Below are positions 1-4,460 of a stretch of 5,941 nucleotides of DNA, piece after piece. Position 1 is the first letter of the stretch. Each line of letters starts with the position of its first letter. Position numbers and translations under genes: made by a program. Under the pieces are notes generated by a model that was not told the origin of the DNA, made no database searches, and saw nothing but the letters and a program-made list of their open reading frames with translations. Where the stretch lies: positions 1 to 5,941 of the forward strand of contig JAITMI010000359.1 of NCBI GenBank assembly GCA_031277435.1, in the 5' to 3' direction. This DNA comes from Pseudomonadales bacterium. Its GTDB lineage: Bacteria > Pseudomonadota > Gammaproteobacteria > Pseudomonadales > Pseudohongiellaceae.

Positions 1-2
1 AA

Positions 3-242
3 GATTTCAAGAAACTAAAAACTTTTGAAATAACACCAGACAACATTTACAACTTCATAGCAAGGTGGCACGCTGCAGGTTCCGTTCTGAAATTGTGCGA
101 GAAGTGCTTCACTAAAAAAGACACCGCATATGCCCGGTTCCTCGTTGGTCTATGCGAAAAAGTAGAGACGCTCCCGGATCTTATTGAAATAGCAGCCCAA
201 AAGATCAAAAAGCAAAAAGCAACCAACACCACGCCAGCATGA
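3..242 (+). CDS. C-terminal part of an unrecognised plus-strand accessory gene (5' end outside window)
   Basis: Reading frame 3 is open from the left edge for 79 codons to a TGA at 240-242; there is no start in view, so the gene begins upstream of the window. I do not recognise the protein. The visible part looks helical and basic, has a CxxC (LCEKC, about residue 32-35 of the fragment) and a third Cys near residue 51, and ends in a lysine-rich tail followed by a Thr/Asn/Pro end. G+C is about 42% by hand count (102 of the first 240 bases), against about 60% in the phage genes to the right. It runs opposite to the late operon and converges on it. Position, strand and composition fit a moron (independently expressed cargo gene of a prophage), but a host gene next to a truncated prophage is also possible. 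The opposite-strand frame over 47-232 is considered a shadow. Confidence 0.6.
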   Translation, partial: DFKKLKTFEITPDNIYNFIARWHAAGSVLKLCEKCFTKKDTAYARFLVGLCEKVETLPDLIEIAAQKIKKQKATNTTPA

Positions 243-273
243 CCACTGCCACCTCAACCGCTGGCAAGGGCAG

Positions 274-420
274 GGCGGGCGCATCGGGAACGTTGCAGCC
301 CAAACACTTAACTTTAGATAGCTGTACCTGCGTTACAAATGGACTTTTCAGATAATAAAAAATCTGATATTTACAAATAACACGCGGGTCCAGCTATCTT
401 ATTCATACACAAAGCCCGCC
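274..420. repeat. Nested inverted repeats in the gap between the convergent genes
   Basis: The 204-base gap 243-446 has no convincing gene. Its main feature is an imperfect inverted repeat, 316-333 against 382-399, with 16 of 18 positions complementary plus one G-U if transcribed; nine of these (AGATAGCTG/CAGCTATCT) are consecutive. Inside it sits a smaller hairpin, TCAGAT 348-353 with ATCTGA 362-367 and an A-rich 8-nt loop. Outside it, GGCGGGC at 274-280 is complementary to GCCCGCC at 414-420. The 8-mer TTACAAAT occurs as a direct repeat at 333-340 and 371-378. G+C over 301-420 is about 37%. It could be a weak bidirectional terminator between convergent genes, a structured RNA, or a recombination site. 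There is no strong T-tract directly after either main stem, so a classical intrinsic terminator is not clear. Confidence 0.6.
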
Positions 421-446
421 GAAACGGATTCGCAGATTGCGTGTCA

Positions 447-713
447 CTACTTGTCCTTCTCGGCCAACGCCGCAAGCGCCCATGACTCCATTAGCTGAAT
501 GTCGGCAAACAGTTCATCGGCTTCGACCCGCGGAAGACGCAACGTGCGGATGAACGCCAGCACCGCCGTGTAGTCCAGCCCGGTAGCTCCGTTCAGGCCC
601 ACGCGCCATTGCGTCAACAACCGGGTAAACGTGTTGTACGCCAGTTCGTTTTCCGGCCAGATCGGGGTTTCTTCTTCTTGCGCGAGCGCGAACAAATCGA
701 AGCCAACCATCAT
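447..713 (-). CDS. DUF1799-like tail assembly protein (GT/T-type extension)
   Basis: This ORF directly follows the tail chaperone and resembles phage DUF1799 proteins: an aromatic Trp-Arg-Val-Gly-Leu segment, then GATGLDYTAVL, and a C-terminal helix with the LMESWAL pattern. In lambda-like tails the equivalent is the T part of gpGT, which links the tape measure to tail tube subunits during assembly. The frame is open without a stop back to and beyond the slippery site at 764-770, so the main product is probably the C-terminal 105 residues of a -1 frameshift fusion rather than a free protein. If it is also started independently, ATG at 713 (or 710) is the first ATG. A GAGGA at 727-731 lies 13 nt upstream of 713, a long spacing, and only 1 nt upstream of a TTG at 725. 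The stop is TAG at 447-449. No tape measure gene follows. Confidence 0.8.
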   Translation of the reverse strand: MMVGFDLFALAQEEETPIWPENELAYNTFTRLLTQWRVGLNGATGLDYTAVLAFIRTLRLPRVEADELFADIQLMESWALAALAEKDK

Positions 714-760
714 GGGCCGCTTCAATTCCTCTTTCTTGTACAGCGCCCGCGCAAGCTCTC

Positions 761-1159
761 TCAGTTTCCCAGGCGGCCCTCGTTGCAGGCCAAGCGGTAC
801 GCCGCGTCAATGGCGGCTGCGGCAGCCGGGTATCGCTTGACGAGCGCGCGCACGTTTTCCCGGTTGAACTCAACATCAAGCGTCCAGCCGTGCATGGCTT
901 TCATCAAGTACTCGGTAATCCCGTCAACATCGGAGCTCGCAAGCTGGATGAACGGCACCTCGGCCTGCTCGCTCTCCTTAAGCATGGCCCGCCGCTCGGC
1001 GATGCCAGTTCCAAGCGTTTCAGCCTGAAGCGTGCCCAATTCTTCCTTGTCGCGGTAATTGAACGTCACCCCAAAATCCACCACCTCTTTGTCGAGCGTG
1101 GTGAATTTGATGGTGGAATCAAAAGTTTTAGGCGGCTCGCCGAATTTGAACTTTGCCAT
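761..1159 (-). CDS. Phage tail assembly chaperone (lambda gpG-like)
   Basis: A 132-aa acidic/basic mixed soluble protein of the phage tail assembly chaperone (TAC) type. It is expected to coat the tape measure during tail tube polymerisation and to be absent from the finished virion. Support is positional (directly after the tail tube gene and before a DUF1799-like frame) and structural (it ends at a -1 slippery heptamer, a hallmark of this gene pair). The start is ATG at 1159 (MAKFKFGEPP), chosen over in-frame starts further upstream because GGAAAGG at 1166-1172 gives a strong Shine-Dalgarno with a 6-nt spacer; the upstream extension would run through a terminator-like hairpin. The N-terminal half looks beta-rich and the C-terminal half helical with an Ala run (PAAAAAIDAA). 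The stop TGA is at 761-763. Confidence 0.88.
   Translation of the reverse strand: MAKFKFGEPPKTFDSTIKFTTLDKEVVDFGVTFNYRDKEELGTLQAETLGTGIAERRAMLKESEQAEVPFIQLASSDVDGITEYLMKAMHGWTLDVEFNRENVRALVKRYPAAAAAIDAAYRLACNEGRLGN
764..770 (-). promoter_or_regulatory. Programmed -1 ribosomal frameshift site (GGGAAAC)
   Basis: On the minus strand the last codons of the chaperone read CTG GGA AAC TGA, so the heptamer G GGA AAC has the X XXY YYZ form in the correct phase, with the zero-frame stop immediately after it. After a -1 slip the next codons are CTG AGA GAG CTT, which read on without a stop into the DUF1799-like ORF and give ...LGN-LRELARAL... The predicted fusion is 132 + 105 = 237 residues. Lambda uses the closely similar GGGAAAG at its G/T junction. 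A purine-rich GAGGG lies 6 nt upstream (777-781) and might act as a stimulatory SD-like element, although the spacing is shorter than in dnaX. I found no convincing downstream stimulatory hairpin. Confidence 0.85.
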
Positions 1160-1172
1160 TTTGGGCCTTTCC

Positions 1173-1204
1173 AAAAGAAAACCCGCGAGGCAAAGCCAGG
1201 CGGG
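1173..1204 (-). terminator. Hairpin plus T-tract directly upstream of the chaperone RBS
   Basis: Read on the minus strand, CCCGC (1204-1200) pairs with GCGGG (1186-1182), with an inner GGC/GCC stem around a TTT loop and a 2-nt internal mismatch. TTTTCTTTT (1181-1173) follows, then at once the GGAAAGG Shine-Dalgarno. It has the form of an intrinsic terminator. Placed here it may attenuate transcription between the highly expressed tail tube gene and the chaperone, or protect a processed 3' end. Confidence 0.6.
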
Positions 1205-1205
1205 C

Positions 1206-1241
1206 AAACAAAACCCGCCAAGCCATGAGACTTGACGGGTT
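1206..1241 (-). terminator. Intrinsic terminator after the tail tube gene
   Basis: On the minus strand an 11-nt stem (1241-1231 with 1222-1212, 10 Watson-Crick pairs and one G-U) encloses an 8-nt loop and runs straight into TTTTGTTT (1213-1206). It begins 24 nt after the tail tube stop codon. It stands in tandem with the hairpin at 1173-1204, so the tail tube message is followed by two successive terminator-like structures. Confidence 0.75.
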
Positions 1242-1264
1242 ACGGGATCGGCCCCGATTGGCTG

Positions 1265-1921
1265 TTACACCGCTTCGTAGCCGACAAACTTACCCAACAG
1301 CGCAATCGTTGCGCTCACCTGGTTGGGCTGCCCCCTGGACAGTTGAGGCATCTCATTGATCGAGACATAGCCATAGCCATATCCCCTTTGACCGCCAGCC
1401 AGCAGGAATTTGAACGCCCGGCGTTGCAGCGTGCGCGCGGCAGCGACCAGCGCCTGATAGCCCTGTAGCGTCGGGTCATAACCGATGGTCAGCGTGATGC
1501 TCTGCGGGTTAAAGCCAACCGGCACCTGAATCGAGTTACGCCGCGCCAGCGGTTCAATATTCACGAACCGAGGATCGCCGCCGCTACTGCTGATCGTCAG
1601 CACCTGCCCGATCTCAAGCCACTGCGTCACCTTCTGTGCCGTACCCGTGCCGGAGCCGGGCGGGAAAAAGTTTTCATCGGTGGTATCAATCGGGATCGTC
1701 CCGCCCAGCGTCATATTACTGCCGGTAATCTCGCTTGGCACATAGACCGAATCCGTCAGATCATCCCAGCCGGTAGAAACCAGAATTTCATCACCCGTGG
1801 CAAAACTGTTCGCCACGGTAAGAACGGTGGGGTTGTCGTTTGACGCCGCTGTAATAGGAGCGGCGGCGCTAAGTTGCGTCCCCAAAAGAAACCGACTGCC
1901 GTCGGCAAAAGAATAAGACAT
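1265..1921 (-). CDS. Tail tube (major tail) protein
   Basis: A 218-aa protein recognised as a siphophage tail tube protein of the TTP_3-like type. It polymerises into the hollow tail tube through which DNA passes. The N-terminus SYSFADGSRFLLGTQL is typical of this group; the middle is rich in Gly/Ser/Thr with alternating hydrophobics, as expected for beta-sandwich tube subunits; the C-terminal part (RGYGYGYVSINEMP, then a VSATIALLG strand) resembles the usual closing strands. No added Ig-like domain is seen. ATG at 1921 has an AAAGGGAAA ribosome site a few bases upstream. It is flanked by terminator-like hairpins on both sides (1939-1961 upstream, 1206-1241 downstream), which suggests its mRNA is managed as a separate abundant unit. 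The stop is TAA at 1265-1267. Confidence 0.88.
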   Translation of the reverse strand: MSYSFADGSRFLLGTQLSAAAPITAASNDNPTVLTVANSFATGDEILVSTGWDDLTDSVYVPSEITGSNMTLGGTIPIDTTDENFFPPGSGTGTAQKVTQWLEIGQVLTISSSGGDPRFVNIEPLARRNSIQVPVGFNPQSITLTIGYDPTLQGYQALVAAARTLQRRAFKFLLAGGQRGYGYGYVSINEMPQLSRGQPNQVSATIALLGKFVGYEAV

Positions 1922-1938
1922 GATGTTTCCCTTTCGGC

Positions 1939-1961
1939 AAAAAGAAACCGCCCGAGGGCGG
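1939..1961 (-). terminator. Terminator-like hairpin in the tail tube leader
   Basis: On the minus strand CCGCC-CTCG-GGCGG (1961-1948) forms a compact GC stem with a 4-nt loop and is followed by TTTCTTTTT (1947-1939), then the tail tube ribosome site and ATG at 1921. The form is that of an intrinsic terminator, but it lies inside the leader of the gene it precedes, so read-through (late antitermination) or a role as an mRNA processing/stability element is likely. Confidence 0.6.
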
Positions 1962-1981
1962 CGATTTGCAGCGAGGAAAAT

Positions 1982-2057
1982 GGCCGGTGCGTCCGGACCG
2001 AAGTTACCGGCCCCGAGGCTGTTTGACTAAGTGGCAGGCTACGAATAAGCGGCCTGC
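1982..2057. repeat. Two inverted repeats in the gap upstream of the tail tube gene
   Basis: The 148-base gap 1922-2069 holds, besides the hairpin at 1939-1961, two further perfect inverted repeats: GGCCGGT 1982-1988 with ACCGGCC 2006-2012 (17-nt loop containing the palindrome TCCGGA), and GCAGGC 2034-2039 with GCCTGC 2052-2057 (12-nt loop). Neither is followed by a T-tract on the minus strand, so I do not call them terminators. I saw no convincing -35/-10 pair in the gap. Confidence 0.5.
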
Positions 2058-2069
2058 GAGCGCCTGTTT

Positions 2070-2174
2070 TCAGCGGCCTTGCTTGGCTTCTTCAAGCCAG
2101 CGTTCGACCGCGCTGATGATCCCTTTTCCAAGCCGAATCAGTGTCTCGGCAAGAACGAGAGTTGATAGCTTCAT
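2070..2174 (-). CDS. 34-aa mini-protein, coupled to the tail terminator gene
   Basis: ATG at 2174 overlaps the TGA of the tail terminator gene in an ATGA junction, and AAGAGG lies 7 nt upstream of it, a good ribosome site. The frame runs to TGA at 2070-2072. The 34-residue product starts MKLSTLVLAETLIRLGKG and ends ERWLEEAKQGR. It looks like one amphipathic helix with a hydrophobic N-terminal half and a charged C-terminal half; it is not long or hydrophobic enough to be a sure membrane segment. Function unknown. The overlap style is the same as at the preceding junctions, and this plus the ribosome site is the main argument that it is real. Its position just before the tail tube gene suggests a tail assembly accessory or a translational coupler. 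Confidence 0.55.
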   Translation of the reverse strand: MKLSTLVLAETLIRLGKGIISAVERWLEEAKQGR

Positions 2175-2584
2175 TGGATAACCTCTTCCGCTCCATAGCG
2201 GCACTGGCACGGAATCGAAAACCAATCGCTTTCCTGAAGCGCTGGCATTGCCGACATGGGCGACAGCACCATCACATTCAGTCCGCCGCTGGGCATGAGC
2301 AAAGCGACCGGAAACAACTCGTCAAGCTCGCGCGCCAATTGCTCGGCCCGGTTCGGCCCTTGCCCCGGCTCCGTGAACACCGACACCTGAAACACCCCCC
2401 GATAGCTGCGCATGTCGCCCGCCAAGTCGCGCGACGTGGTTTCAGCCGGTAGCAGGTAAGCGCGCAGGTGATCGGTCGTCGGCAATTCCGCGCCAGCGTT
2501 CTGCCAAACCACCGGCAGCAACCGCGCGGCGGCCCACGAAGCAAGGCGATCCTCAAAGGCGGAACGAATGCGCTGCTGGCTCAT
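2171..2584 (-). CDS. Tail terminator protein, DUF4128-like (lambda gpU-like role)
   Basis: A 137-aa protein with the layout of phage DUF4128/tail terminator proteins: an N-terminal helix (SQQRIRSAFEDRLASW), a strand with PVVWQNA, then a segment ending ...YLLPAETTSRD, the strand GVFQVSVF, the helix NRAEQLARELDELFP and a C-terminal strand before CQCRYGAEEVIQ. Such proteins form the ring that stops tail tube growth and joins the tail to the head. It sits between the gp10-like tail completion gene and the tail tube gene, the usual place. Its ATG at 2584 overlaps the upstream stop by 4 nt (ATGA), and its own TGA overlaps the next mini-gene in the same way. The family assignment is from recognition of the protein pattern; the role is inferred from position. 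Confidence 0.8.
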   Translation of the reverse strand: MSQQRIRSAFEDRLASWAAARLLPVVWQNAGAELPTTDHLRAYLLPAETTSRDLAGDMRSYRGVFQVSVFTEPGQGPNRAEQLARELDELFPVALLMPSGGLNVMVLSPMSAMPALQESDWFSIPCQCRYGAEEVIQ

Positions 2585-3102
2585 AACGCCCTCGCATCAG
2601 CCAAAGCGCGCTGGAAATGGGCCTGAAAATTCGCCATCGTCACAGCGACCATGCCCACCGGGGCTTGTGAAGAGTGCCCTACCTCCAAAGAATAAGCGTA
2701 TTCGAGCGAATTAGTGATGTACATGGTTTCACCCGGCTTCCAGCTTGCAATACCCGCCTCAATGCGTCCCAGCGATCCAGACCCGCTTGCATCCGGCGGC
2801 GCGCTGGTATCCCGGTTTATTGAACCTTCACCGTACTGCCAGTTATTCCTGAACCTGCCGCCGACATAGCCCGCTGGCGGCTTGAGCCTGGTCTCGGTAT
2901 CACCGGCTGGCTTGAACTTTCCATCCTTGCCGATTTCCACCGGCGTATAGGGGTGCAGCGACAACCACAGGGTAGGATTACCCACTGGCGACATATTCAC
3001 CATCTGCGTGGCCATCTGGAATACCGTCCTCCGCACAACCGTTTCGAGCTTTAGCTTTTGACGCTCCGCGATCTGCCGCAGTTGCTCGCCAAGATTGCTC
3101 AT
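2581..3102 (-). CDS. HK97-gp10-like tail completion / neck protein
   Basis: A 173-aa protein of the HK97 gp10-like group (lambda gpZ-like role), which acts at the head-tail joint or tail tip completion. Typical features are the N-terminal helix (EQLRQIAERQKLKLETVV) followed by a long helix ending in NMSPVGNP, a GGRFRNNW segment near residue 80-88 (members of this group often carry a G.L..SW motif here), a GETMYITNSLEYAYSLEVGHSSQAP stretch split by Gly, in which the N.L.YA..LE.G pattern is characteristic, and a closing helix. The start ATG at 3102 overlaps the upstream stop as ATGA; ribosome binding is weak (GGAG very close), so translation is likely coupled. The stop TGA is at 2581-2583. Confidence 0.85.
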   Translation of the reverse strand: MSNLGEQLRQIAERQKLKLETVVRRTVFQMATQMVNMSPVGNPTLWLSLHPYTPVEIGKDGKFKPAGDTETRLKPPAGYVGGRFRNNWQYGEGSINRDTSAPPDASGSGSLGRIEAGIASWKPGETMYITNSLEYAYSLEVGHSSQAPVGMVAVTMANFQAHFQRALADARAL

Positions 3103-3470
3103 GCTCCACGCACCTGCACGTCATAAAGCACCGTCTTGCCCGCTGGCGCAGTCGCTTTCACATTGATAACCGTCACTTCCGCCCCGCTCGCCAGCCTGAA
3201 CACGTCGCCAGTCCGGGGCGCTTGACTTACATCGGGCGCAACCAGCAACCGCCGATCACTCGCCTGAATCAGCGTACCGTCAATATCCTTGGCTTCGTAG
3301 TTCACTTCCGCAACGGTGCAGGGATACTCGGCCCATGACGGCACAGCCGTACCCGTCGATGGGTCATATTGCGAGCCAGAATTGCGGCGCAGCGTGGCCG
3401 CAGCGCCAAAGCGCCCGATCAGGCGAGCGGCGGTAGCAGCGGTCTTAGCGTAATTGAACTTGTCCGTCAT
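3099..3470 (-). CDS. Head-closure/adaptor-type phage structural protein
   Basis: A 123-aa protein. It starts with a helical segment (FNYAKTAATAARLIGRFG), then a beta-rich body containing ATLRR, CTVAEVNY, KDIDGTLIQASDRRLLVA and a C-terminal strand VLYDVQVRGA. This layout (helix, small beta-barrel, GDVFRL-type loop) is common to phage head-tail joining stoppers. It precedes the gp10-like and tail terminator genes, where a head-closure protein is expected. It is not assigned to a named family with certainty. ATG at 3470 lies inside the end of the preceding gene (26-nt overlap) with only a weak GGTGAT upstream; a second ATG at 3477 is in another frame. The stop overlaps the next start (ATGA). Confidence 0.72.
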   Translation of the reverse strand: MTDKFNYAKTAATAARLIGRFGAAATLRRNSGSQYDPSTGTAVPSWAEYPCTVAEVNYEAKDIDGTLIQASDRRLLVAPDVSQAPRTGDVFRLASGAEVTVINVKATAPAGKTVLYDVQVRGA

Positions 3471-3759
3471 CGGTCATCACCACGCGATAATTTCGCGCAC
3501 CAGGTTTTTCCCTGCGTTTGAACTCCAACTCCACGCGCCCAAATTTGCGCGCCGCGCGCACCCGATCCCCGCGCGCACTCAACACCAGGCGGCCAGATTC
3601 ATCAAACTCAATTACCGTCACCGATCCGAGCTTGGTATCCACCGTCACGCACCCTGCGACAAGCTGCCCATTCAATCTGGTGATGGGAACCAAACCGCGT
3701 TTGCGAATGGCTCGCCACTCTCGATAGCCCGGCTTGCCTTCTTCAGAACAAAGTCGCAT
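3445..3759 (-). CDS. Hypothetical phage protein, 104 aa, beta-rich and basic
   Basis: I do not recognise this protein. It has a short N-terminal basic segment (YREWRAIRKRGLVPITRLNG), several predicted strands (GSVTVIEF, GRLVLSARGD, GRVELEF) and a strongly basic middle (RVRAARKFG, KRREKPGARNYR), so it may bind nucleic acid or the capsid/portal; that is inference. ATG at 3759 follows the stop of the 69-aa gene after only 3 nt (TGA CCA ATG) and in the same frame; no Shine-Dalgarno is evident, so re-initiation is the likely mode of translation. Its 3' end overlaps the adaptor gene by 26 nt. Its place within an unbroken operon of structural genes supports it being a true gene. Confidence 0.68.
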   Translation of the reverse strand: MRLCSEEGKPGYREWRAIRKRGLVPITRLNGQLVAGCVTVDTKLGSVTVIEFDESGRLVLSARGDRVRAARKFGRVELEFKRREKPGARNYRVVMTDDGQVQLR

Positions 3760-3762
3760 TGG

Positions 3763-3972
3763 TCAGCGCCATTCAGGACGAAAGTTTTCATGCACGGTGG
3801 TGTCCGCGCCAAAGGCCATCTTCATCACACGCGCCGCCGCACGATTCGCAGCGCCAGTTTCAAGCCCTTCATCATGAGCACCAGACCAGATAGCACAGTG
3901 CCACGACCATGCAAGCGCCGGATCGGTTTGGATGGCCGCTTTCAGCACGTCAACCGCCTTGGCAATCGTCAT
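3763..3972 (-). CDS. Small phage protein (69 aa) with WSWHC/AAxRxMK pattern
   Basis: The product runs from MTIAKAVDVLKAAIQ through DPALAWSWHCAIW, HDEGLETGAANRAAARVMK and AFGADTTVH. The D..YAW.WHC...DEG...AN.AAARFM pattern is one I recognise from many small phage hypothetical proteins; the function is unknown to me, and elsewhere such proteins often lie outside the structural genes. The protein should be two or three helices with a conserved Trp-His-Cys cluster. ATG at 3972 is chosen over an upstream in-frame ATG because it makes an ATGA overlap with the Ntn-hydrolase stop and has GAGGTG about 7 nt upstream; the longer form would overlap the preceding coding sequence by about 90 nt. The stop TGA is at 3763-3765. 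Confidence 0.75.
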   Translation of the reverse strand: MTIAKAVDVLKAAIQTDPALAWSWHCAIWSGAHDEGLETGAANRAAARVMKMAFGADTTVHENFRPEWR

Positions 3973-4460
3973 TCGCACCACCTCGCTACCTTCCCATTGG
4001 CTGATCGGTCTGTATAGATGCTTCGTGGCGCAGGCTCCAGCGTGTCGATCCCATTGCCACAATCTGACTGAAAGCGACAGGCAAGCTCAACCGCTTCGAC
4101 TGCGGTCTTGCCAAGCGCCATAGCGGCCAAAGCAAAATCACGCCCCGAACCAAAGGCCACCTGATCTTCTTCTTGCGTAACAGGTTGTGGCCCGACTGTG
4201 TAAACAAGAACGCGACCGCCACCAATGATGATTAACGACGCATCATCTTCTCGCGCCGAAACCGGGAAGTCCTTATCGTTTGAATTGCTGCGCCACCATT
4301 CGTACATTTCGAGTCCGACAGCATGTGTCCCGGTAATCGCAGCGACCAAGCCATCACGCTCGCGCCGGAAAATCTTGGTTACGGTACGCACCAAGCCGCA
4401 GCCGTCAATCCCCCGTTTGTCAGCGGCTACCGTTTTGCCGTCGTATGCGATTACCGTCAT
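3969..4460 (-). CDS. Proteasome-fold Ntn-hydrolase-like phage protein
   Basis: A 163-aa protein resembling beta-type proteasome/HslV subunits. It starts MTVIAYDGKTVAADKR, so removal of Met would expose Thr1. The AAD at position 13 and a Lys in VTKIF at position 28 (numbered from Thr1) match the Thr1-Asp17-Lys33 catalytic layout of HslV with slightly tighter spacing. The C-terminal half has the typical GSGRDFALAAMALGKTAVEAVELAC helix pair (here broken for listing: GSGRDFALAA and KTAVEAVELAC) and CGNGID. It is shorter than a typical bacterial Ntn peptidase and there is no ATPase partner in view. Such genes are known in phage genomes; a role in protein processing is inference, and the substrate is unknown. 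The start overlaps the upstream stop (ATGA) with weak ribosome binding. The stop overlaps the next gene. Confidence 0.82.
   Translation of the reverse strand: MTVIAYDGKTVAADKRGIDGCGLVRTVTKIFRRERDGLVAAITGTHAVGLEMYEWWRSNSNDKDFPVSAREDDASLIIIGGGRVLVYTVGPQPVTQEEDQVAFGSGRDFALAAMALGKTAVEAVELACRFQSDCGNGIDTLEPAPRSIYTDRSANGKVARWCE

Noticed and set aside
47..232. 61-codon minus-strand open frame at the left edge
   Set aside because: The plus-strand frame over the same bases is open from the window edge and gives a more protein-like product; the minus-strand ORF lacks a clear ribosome site and family pattern.
339..380. 13-codon plus-strand ORF (ATG GAC TTT ... TAA) in the AT-rich gap
   Set aside because: No Shine-Dalgarno upstream and it coincides with the loop of the inverted repeat; length is as expected by chance.
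306..399. Integron attC-like site
   Set aside because: ACTTAAC at 306-312 fits RYYYAAC and precedes an imperfect inverted repeat, but no matching GTTRRRY follows the right arm, so the required paired core site is absent.
514..879. 121-codon minus-strand open frame across the chaperone/DUF1799 junction
   Set aside because: Third frame over two well supported genes; Arg/Ala-rich translation with no family pattern. The -1 frameshift uses the other frame.
3454..4017. 187-codon plus-strand open frame
   Set aside because: It lies opposite three minus-strand genes with recognisable proteins and coupled junctions; the translation is rich in Arg/His/Ser/Pro with no domain pattern, typical of an antisense shadow in GC-rich DNA.
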